Shown piece after piece: positions 58,853 through 64,000 of a stretch of 64,000 bases of DNA. This DNA is from an uncultured Stenotrophomonas sp. (GTDB lineage Bacteria; Pseudomonadota; Gammaproteobacteria; Xanthomonadales; Xanthomonadaceae). Position numbers and translations under genes: made by a program. The notes below the pieces were generated by a model. It saw only the letters and a program-made list of their open reading frames with translations. It made no database searches and was not told the origin of the DNA. The DNA lies in NCBI GenBank assembly GCA_900078405.1, contig FLTS01000001.1, positions 62,001 to 126,000 on the forward strand. The letters run 5' to 3'. Within the stretch, counting starts at the first letter, position 1. Each line of letters starts with the position of its first letter.

Positions 58853-59545
58853 ATGCGCCTGCTGGTCATCGAGGACAATCGCAACCTGGTCGCCAACCTT
58901 TTCGATTATTTCGAGGCGCGCGGCCATGTGCTGGATGTCGCGCCCGACGGCGTGACCGGGCTGCACCTGGCCGCCAGCCAGGCGCATGACGCGGTCCTGC
59001 TGGACTGGATGCTGCCGCGCATGGAGGGGCCGGAAGTGCTGCGGCGGTTGCGCGAAGAACACCGCAGCGAGGTGCCGGTGATCATGCTCACCGCGCGCGA
59101 CGAGCTGCCCGACAAGATCGCCGGCTTCCGCGCCGGTGCCGACGACTACCTGACCAAGCCGTTCGCCCTGCCCGAGCTGGAAGTGCGGCTGGAGGCGGTG
59201 CTGGCGCGCACCCGCGGCCGCAACCCGCACAAGCTGCTGGAAGTGCACGACCTGCGGCTGGACCTGGCCACGCTGGAAGCGCAGCGCGCCGGCAAGCCGC
59301 TGCACCTGTACCCGGCCTGCCGCAAGCTGCTGGAGGTGCTGATGCGCGCCAGTCCGGCGGCGGTGCCGCGCAGCCAGCTCGAATACGTGCTGTGGGGCGA
59401 CGAGCCGCCGGATGGCGACATGCTGCGCTCCCATATCTACGAACTGCGCCGCAGCGTCGACGGCCCGTTCGAGCAGAAACTGCTGCACACCCTGCCGCGC
59501 GTGGGCTACCGGCTGTGCGCGCCGGTGGCGGACGAAGCGCGGTGA
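58853..59545 (+). CDS. OmpR-family response regulator
   Basis: This 230-residue regulator has a receiver domain with E7/D8, phosphoacceptor D51 (LLDWMLP), T80 and K102 (TKPF). A winged-helix DNA-binding domain spans about 128-222 (HLYPACRKLLEVLMRASPAAV, SHIYELRRSVD, RVGYRL). The recognition helix is unusual: SHIYELRRSVD instead of the usual VHISRLRRKL. It forms a GTGA overlap with the sensor kinase. Neighbours suggest control of lipid A modification (PmrA/PhoP-like role), but this is inference. Confidence 0.92.
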   Translation: MRLLVIEDNRNLVANLFDYFEARGHVLDVAPDGVTGLHLAASQAHDAVLLDWMLPRMEGPEVLRRLREEHRSEVPVIMLTARDELPDKIAGFRAGADDYLTKPFALPELEVRLEAVLARTRGRNPHKLLEVHDLRLDLATLEAQRAGKPLHLYPACRKLLEVLMRASPAAVPRSQLEYVLWGDEPPDGDMLRSHIYELRRSVDGPFEQKLLHTLPRVGYRLCAPVADEAR

Positions 59546-60822
59546 GGGCGCGCCCGACCCTGCGCCGCAAGCTGCTGGGCTGGCTGGCGTTGTACCTGGG
59601 CCTGCTGACACTGGTGGTGTTCAGTGCCGCCAACTACGTGCACGAGCGCGCCGAGCACTCGGTATGGCGCGCGCTGCTCAACTCCGAACTGGACAGCATC
59701 GTCGCCAGCCGGAGTGCCGACCCGGACTACCGCTGGCAGGACTCGGACACCCTGCGTTTCTTCAGCGCGCACGATGCACGCGGCGTTCCCGACGAGCTGG
59801 CCGGGCTGGCCCCGGGTCTGCACGACGGCGTGCAGCTGGACGGCCGCAACAGCGTCGTGCTGGTGCGCAACACCCCCGATGCCGGGCGGGTGGTGCTGGC
59901 GCTGGACATCGGCGACTTCGCCGAGCTGGAAAACTTCATCACCCGCTGGGCGGTGCTGGCCGGCATCGCGATGGCGATCGTCACCCTGCTGATGGCGTGG
60001 GTGGGCACCAACCGGCTGGTGCGGCCGCTGTCGAGCCTGGCCGCCGCCATTGCCCGGCTGCAGCCGGAGCGCAGCGGGCAGCGGTTGCAGGTTGATGCGC
60101 GTGGCAGTGTGGAACTGGAGGTGATCGCCGGTTCGGTCAACGACTACCTGGAACGCAACGAGCGTTTCGTCGCGCGCGAGCAGGCCTTCATCGGTGCCGC
60201 CAGCCATGAGCTGCGCACGCCGATGGCGGTGATCGGCGGCGCCGCCGAGCTGGCGCTGGAGCAACCGGGGCTGCCGCCGCGCGCGCAGCAGCAGCTGCAG
60301 CGCGTGCGCACCACCGCACTGGGGGTGGAGCAGTTGATCCAATTGCTGCTGATGCTGGCGCGGGACCCGGCACGGCTGGCTGCATTGAGCGAGCCGGTGG
60401 CGCTGGAGCAGCTGTTGCCGGAAATCGTCGCCGACCATGCACACCTGGCCGTCGGCAAGGAGCTGGTCGTGGAAACGGCGGCGCCGGCGGCCTGCACGAT
60501 CCTCGCGCCGGTGGGGGTGGTGCAGGCGGCGGTGGGCAACCTGCTGCGCAACGCGATGGAGAACAGCGACCGCGGCGTGATCCGGATGACGCTCGCGCCG
60601 CGCGCGGTGGTGACGATCGAGGACCCGGGCCACGGCATGAACCCGGAGGAAGTGGCCGCGGCCTATGCCAAGGTCGCCCGTGGCGAGCGCAACATGGGCA
60701 CGGGGATCGGGCTGGAACTGATCGGCCGCCTGTGCGAACACCTGGGCTGGAAGCTGGACATCCATTCCGGCCCGGAGCGCGGCACCCGCGTCACCCTGGA
60801 CATGGGTAGTTCGCTGCCATGA
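59542..60822 (+). CDS. Sensor histidine kinase
   Basis: The 426-residue membrane kinase has TM1 (about 11-31), a short periplasmic sensor of about 110 residues, TM2 (about 141-160), HAMP, HisKA with H222 in AASHELRTPM, N box NLLRNAMEN, G1 EDPGHGMN and G2 MGTGIGLEL. The periplasmic loop is acidic in parts (SRSADPDYRWQDSD), which could bind cations or peptides as in PmrB/PhoQ-type sensors. GTG start at 59542 overlaps the regulator stop. Confidence 0.92.
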   Translation: MRARPTLRRKLLGWLALYLGLLTLVVFSAANYVHERAEHSVWRALLNSELDSIVASRSADPDYRWQDSDTLRFFSAHDARGVPDELAGLAPGLHDGVQLDGRNSVVLVRNTPDAGRVVLALDIGDFAELENFITRWAVLAGIAMAIVTLLMAWVGTNRLVRPLSSLAAAIARLQPERSGQRLQVDARGSVELEVIAGSVNDYLERNERFVAREQAFIGAASHELRTPMAVIGGAAELALEQPGLPPRAQQQLQRVRTTALGVEQLIQLLLMLARDPARLAALSEPVALEQLLPEIVADHAHLAVGKELVVETAAPAACTILAPVGVVQAAVGNLLRNAMENSDRGVIRMTLAPRAVVTIEDPGHGMNPEEVAAAYAKVARGERNMGTGIGLELIGRLCEHLGWKLDIHSGPERGTRVTLDMGSSLP

Positions 60823-60827
60823 CGCAT

Positions 60828-60853
60828 GCCCTTCTCCCGATGGAGAAGGGCTT
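60828..60853. terminator. Hairpin between sensor kinase and convergent gene
   Basis: GCCCTTCTCC and GGAGAAGGGC around CGAT, followed by TTCC. Likely terminator for both directions. Confidence 0.6.
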
Positions 60854-60856
60854 CCG

Positions 60857-61345
60857 TCACCCCGGCAGCAACCCGCGCTCGACCAGCCAGCGCCGCGCAT
60901 CGTCGGCGTCCTGCTCGAACCACGCCCGTGTCGAGCCGAGCCGGTAGGTGTAGCCCCAGGCATCCATGTCGGCCATCAGCCGTGCGCTGCCGACGCCGGG
61001 CAGCTGCCCGGCCAGCACGATCTGCAGGTAGCAGGTGGCGTCTTCCTCCGGCACCGAGTCGGTGGCGTCGGTATGCACCTGCGCGCGGCGCTCGGGCGGC
61101 AGTACGATCAGGTGGCAGGCCTCGTGCAGCATCGAATGCACCGGCGTGTCGGCGCGCACATGGACGTCGGTGGCGATGATGCCGGCTTCCGGCTCGCCCC
61201 AGTAGCTGCCGGGGATGGCGGCGCCATCGGCGACGCGGTTCAGGCGCAGGCCGTGGCGGGCCAGCAGCGCGGCGGCGTCATCCCAGTGGATGTCGCCCAC
61301 GCACAGCACGGCGGGGGCGTTGACGGTGGTGGAGGAGGAGGGCAT
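60857..61345 (-). CDS. Unknown protein with HExxH motif
   Basis: The 162-residue protein has no signal peptide. HEACH at residues 74-78 is a possible zinc-binding HExxH site, followed about 25 residues later by VPEEDATCYLQI with an acidic pair that could be the third ligand (gluzincin-like). I do not recognise a named family. It may be a small minigluzincin-like peptidase or an inactive relative. It lies 42 bp downstream of minE on the same strand, so it could be transcribed with the min genes. Confidence 0.7.
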   Translation of the reverse strand: MPSSSTTVNAPAVLCVGDIHWDDAAALLARHGLRLNRVADGAAIPGSYWGEPEAGIIATDVHVRADTPVHSMLHEACHLIVLPPERRAQVHTDATDSVPEEDATCYLQIVLAGQLPGVGSARLMADMDAWGYTYRLGSTRAWFEQDADDARRWLVERGLLPG

Positions 61346-61387
61346 GGGCGGAAACGTGCGGGGCCGTGTCGGCGGCCCCGTGGTGGT

Positions 61388-61648
61388 TCAGCTCTGCGGG
61401 CCTTCGGGCAGGGCCACGGAAATGTCGAGCACATCGTGCTCGCCGTCCTTGACCAGGTCCACCTTGACCGCGTCGACGTCGATGTTGACGTACTTCTTGA
61501 TCACTTCCAGCAGCTCGCGTTGCAGCAGCGGCAGGTAGTCCGGGCCGCCACGGGTGCTGCGCTCCTGCGCGATGATGATCTGCAGGCGGTTCTTGGCGGT
61601 TTCCGCGGTGGTCTTCTTGCTCTTGAACAGGTCGGAGAAAATGCCCAT
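61388..61648 (-). CDS. minE: Cell division topological specificity factor MinE
   Basis: MinE stimulates MinD ATPase and drives pole-to-pole oscillation. The 86-residue protein has the amphipathic membrane helix [10 protein letters not shown], the MinD-contact strand [14 protein letters not shown] (18-31) and the dimer beta region [15 protein letters not shown] chose ATG at 61648, two bases after the minD stop; a GTG at 61654 overlapping that stop is the alternative. Confidence 0.95.
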   Translation of the reverse strand: MGIFSDLFKSKKTTAETAKNRLQIIIAQERSTRGGPDYLPLLQRELLEVIKKYVNIDVDAVKVDLVKDGEHDVLDISVALPEGPQS

Positions 61649-61650
61649 CG

Positions 61651-62460
61651 TCACCCTCCGAACAGCTTGCTGAAGAAGCCCTTCTTGTCCACGGTGGTGA
61701 AGCGCATCGGGCGCTCTTCGCCGAGGATGCGCCCCACGGCGTCTTCATAGGCCTGGCCGGCCGGCGATTCGGTGTCCAAGATCACCGGCTCGCCCTTGTT
61801 GGAGGCGTTGAGCACGTCGCCGGATTCGGGAACCACGCCGATCGCCTTCAGCCCCAGCACTTCTTCCACGTCGGTGATGCTGAGCATCTCGCCGCTCTCC
61901 ACCCGCGCCGGGCTGTAGCGGGTGAGCAGCAGGAAGGCCGGCACGCTCTTGCCGGCCTCGGCGTTGGCGGTCTTGGAGTCGAGCAGGCCGATGATGCGGT
62001 CCGAGTCGCGCACCGAGGACACTTCCGGGTTCACCACCACCACCGCGCGGTCGGCGAAGTACATGGCCAGGAACGCGCCCTTCTCGATGCCGGCCGGCGA
62101 GTCGCAGATGATGAAGTCGAAGCCGTCGGCGGCCAGGTCCTTGAGTACCTTCTCCACGCCTTCCTTGTTCAGCGCGTCCTTGTCGCGGGTCTGCGAGGCG
62201 GCCAGCACGAACAGGTTGTCGAAGCGCTTGTCCTTGATCAGGGCCTGCTTGAGCGTGGCCTCGCCGTGGACGACGTTGACGAAGTCGTACACCACGCGGC
62301 GTTCGCAGCCCATGATCAGGTCGAGGTTGCGCAGGCCGACGTCGAAGTCGATGACGGCGACCTTCTTGCCGCGGCGCGCGAGGCCGCAGGCGATGCTGGC
62401 GCTGGAGGTGGTCTTGCCCACGCCGCCCTTGCCGGAGGTGACTACGATGATTTCAGCCAA
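61651..62460 (-). CDS. minD: Septum site-determining ATPase MinD
   Basis: MinD is a deviant Walker A ATPase that binds the membrane with MinC. The 269-residue protein has GKGGVGKTT (10-18), the [14 protein letters not shown] segment (about 38-51) and [10 protein letters not shown] (about 118). The C-terminal amphipathic membrane-targeting helix [11 protein letters not shown] ends it. The start is TTG at 62460, preceded by AGGAG at suitable distance. Confidence 0.96.
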   Translation of the reverse strand: MAEIIVVTSGKGGVGKTTSSASIACGLARRGKKVAVIDFDVGLRNLDLIMGCERRVVYDFVNVVHGEATLKQALIKDKRFDNLFVLAASQTRDKDALNKEGVEKVLKDLAADGFDFIICDSPAGIEKGAFLAMYFADRAVVVVNPEVSSVRDSDRIIGLLDSKTANAEAGKSVPAFLLLTRYSPARVESGEMLSITDVEEVLGLKAIGVVPESGDVLNASNKGEPVILDTESPAGQAYEDAVGRILGEERPMRFTTVDKKGFFSKLFGG

Positions 62461-62492
62461 AGGATTTCTCCTGAATGTTCGGGTGGGCCGCG

Positions 62493-63326
62493 TCAATCCA
62501 GCGCGGCGATCATGATCTGGTCCTGCTCCAGCCAGACCTGCACGGCCTTGCCGCGCAGGTTGTCGGGAATATCGTCCAGTACCTTGTAACGTCCCGCAAT
62601 GGCGACCAGTTCGGCGTGGAAGTCGCGGCAGAAGATGCGCGCGCCTTCGTTGCCCTTGGCGCCGGCCAGGGCGCGGCCCCGCAGCGTACCGTAGATGTGG
62701 ATGCTGCCATCGGCGATGACCTCGGCGCCGGCACCCACTGTTGAGATGACAGTCAGGTCGCAGTTCTCGGCATACAGCTGCTGGCCCGGAATGCCCAGGG
62801 GCTCCAGGTTCAGCAGCTGTATGCCGGCGTGGATGTGGGCCGGGTCGGCATACAGCTGCTGGCCCGAGCGCACCGTGCCCAGCTGCATGCGCCCGGGCTG
62901 CGCCGGTGCGGCGGTCGCGGCGGGCGGCGGTGCCGGTTCAGGTGCGCGGCGCGGCGTGGGCGGTGCCACGGGGGTGGCATCGGCGGATTCATATTGGGCG
63001 CGGAACTTGGACAGCAGCGGCAGGCCGAGCTGTACCGAAAGCTGCTCGATCTCGCTGGTGCCGTAGGCCAGTGCCACCGGCAGCACGCCGGCCTCGCGCA
63101 GGCCGTCCAGCAGGGCCCGTGCGGTGGCGGTGTCCGGGGCGTGGCTGAGGCCGCCGAAATCGAGGATCACCGCCGCGCGCCCGAACAGCTTGGGCGCGCG
63201 GGCCACGCGTTCGCGCATTTCCTGGACCAGCCGCGCCACGTCGAGGGTGCGGATGCGCAGGTTGGCAACGCCCACCTGGCCGATCTTCAGATCGCCTGCC
63301 TGTTCGTAATCCGGATTCGCTGCCAT
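62493..63326 (-). CDS. minC: Septum site-determining protein MinC with 26-residue in-frame insert
   Basis: MinC inhibits FtsZ polymerisation away from midcell. N-terminal domain 1-110 (LKIGQVGVANLRIRTLD), a Pro/Ala linker 117-145, then the C-terminal beta-helix domain (GAEVIADGSIHIYGTLRGR) that binds MinD. The protein is 277 residues. An extra block at 161-186 (DPAHIHAGIQLLNLEPLGIP then GQQLYA) separates two copies of GQQLYA at the start of the beta-helix. Without it the protein is 251 residues, close to family size. The frame stays open. It is the first min gene, one base after the GNAT gene stop. Confidence 0.92.
   Translation of the reverse strand: MAANPDYEQAGDLKIGQVGVANLRIRTLDVARLVQEMRERVARAPKLFGRAAVILDFGGLSHAPDTATARALLDGLREAGVLPVALAYGTSEIEQLSVQLGLPLLSKFRAQYESADATPVAPPTPRRAPEPAPPPAATAAPAQPGRMQLGTVRSGQQLYADPAHIHAGIQLLNLEPLGIPGQQLYAENCDLTVISTVGAGAEVIADGSIHIYGTLRGRALAGAKGNEGARIFCRDFHAELVAIAGRYKVLDDIPDNLRGKAVQVWLEQDQIMIAALD
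62767..62866. repeat. Direct repeat with inverted copy inside minC
   Basis: A 22-bp sequence (62767-62788) recurs exactly at 62845-62866, 78 bp apart. Between them CAGCAGCTGTATGCCG (62811-62826) is an exact inverse complement of 16 bases of the repeat. The insert codes in frame. Confidence 0.92.
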
Positions 63327-63327
63327 C

Positions 63328-63918
63328 TCAGGTTCCCGTCGGCCGCTGCTGCAGGGGCCGGCGTGCATGGCCCACCCACGGGAGGTCGGGCAGGTTGTCG
63401 CCATAGGTTTCCTTCACCCATTCGTGGCTGCACAGGTCCTTGAGCAGCATGCTGGTGCGCACGTCCACTTCCGGCATGGTGTTCTGCCCGACCTCGCGGA
63501 AGCCGAAGCTGCCGTGGAACAGCAGGGCGGCGTCGGCGCCGTGGTCGAGGAACACCTCGCAGGCCATCTGCGGGTAGCGCAGCTCGGCGTAGCTCTGCAC
63601 GTCGGCATAGAACGCGCGGCCGACACCACCGCCGCGGCGGCGGCTGGCGACCACGATGCGGTCGATGTAGAAGAAGCTGGGATAGCGCTCCTGGAACCAG
63701 GCGAAGTTGCAGCTGTCGTGCGCGCTGTCGCTGCCGTAGCCCACCAGGAAGCCGGCCATGTTGCCGTCGCGTTCGGCGACGCGGAAATACTCGGCGGTTT
63801 CGTAGAAGCGGCGGACCTTGGCGGCATCCAGCGGCAGGATGGCCAGGCCGGCGTTGTTGTTCAGTGCCAGGACGGAATCGAGCTCGTGCTCGCGCACGTC
63901 GCGGATGACGATCGACAT
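63328..63918 (-). CDS. GNAT-family N-acetyltransferase
   Basis: The 196-residue protein has the GNAT fold: beta4 YIDRIVVASRRRGGGVGRAFY (motif A with the R/QxxGxG/A pyrophosphate loop, split here at RRRGGGVG, about 92-99), then ACEVFLDHGADAALLFHGSFGF. The substrate is unknown. Its stop is one base before minC, so it may be the first gene of a GNAT-minCDE operon; the promoter should be in 63919-64000. Confidence 0.85.
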   Translation of the reverse strand: MSIVIRDVREHELDSVLALNNNAGLAILPLDAAKVRRFYETAEYFRVAERDGNMAGFLVGYGSDSAHDSCNFAWFQERYPSFFYIDRIVVASRRRGGGVGRAFYADVQSYAELRYPQMACEVFLDHGADAALLFHGSFGFREVGQNTMPEVDVRTSMLLKDLCSHEWVKETYGDNLPDLPWVGHARRPLQQRPTGT

Positions 63919-64000
63919 TGTGACTCCGTGGGGTGAAACAGTCGGCCCCGGATGGGGGGAAGGGGGCAGGCCGGCGATTATCGCATGGCCGGCCGGAGCC

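Overview
This window is about 64 kb of GC-rich chromosome from a gammaproteobacterium of the Xanthomonadaceae/Lysobacteraceae (Stenotrophomonas, Pseudoxanthomonas or Lysobacter type). The evidence is an NAD-type homodimeric isocitrate dehydrogenase, a Kdo kinase of the Xanthomonas kind, a small bacterial SRP RNA next to tRNA-Ser(CGA), an angiotensin-converting-enzyme-like M2 peptidase, and repetitive extragenic palindromes with GTAG heads. It is almost entirely ordinary housekeeping chromosome. There is no prophage, insertion sequence, CRISPR array or rRNA operon.

Layout. 1-2.9 kb: end of a BepA-type protease gene, glutaredoxin, a carboxymuconolactone-decarboxylase-family protein, isocitrate dehydrogenase and a BI-1-type membrane protein. 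3.0-3.9 kb: six tRNA genes (Pro, Arg, His, Lys, Lys, Leu). 4.0-13.1 kb: the protein quality-control series tig-clpP-clpX-lon-hupB-ppiD, with one tRNA-Val and three tRNA-Asp between hupB and ppiD. 13.2-17.1 kb: mltD-gloB facing yafS-like/rnhA/dnaQ, the arrangement seen in E. coli. 17.1-21.6 kb: PP2C phosphatase, tRNA-Ser, SRP RNA, metallo-hydrolase, kdkA, a family 9 glycosyltransferase and a DUF6165 protein. 21.7-28.1 kb: tRNA-Ser(GGA), a large chemoreceptor, then dnaX-ybaB-recR and a HIT protein. 28.3-34.7 kb: a moxR/DUF58/transglutaminase/Slp operon divergent from a GT39-like membrane glycosyltransferase. 34.8-43.8 kb: a choline/glycine-betaine island (extra binding protein, TorF-type porin, betIBA, proVWX). 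44.3-52.2 kb: maf, yceD, rpmF, fabH, fabD, fabG, acpP, fabF, pabB. 52.3-60.8 kb: M2 peptidase, then a lipid A modification group (eptA, PAP2, ArnT-like) divergent from a two-component system. 60.9-64 kb: an unknown HExxH protein, minE-minD-minC and a GNAT acetyltransferase.

Most unusual observation. Three unrelated genes (the DUF6165 gene, fabF and minC) each carry an extra in-frame block of 81, 90 and 78 bp built in the same way. A 21-40 bp stretch of the gene is directly repeated, and between the two copies lies an inverted copy of local sequence. Removing each block gives the protein length expected for the family. This looks like repeated double template switching (inverted-duplication insertion) tolerated in coding sequence. 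I see no shared mobile sequence that explains it.

Other points. The transglutaminase gene has poly-C tracts of 10 and 9 nt. All five REP-type palindromes lie between convergent transcription units. A separate modular hairpin repeat occurs in two same-strand gene gaps.
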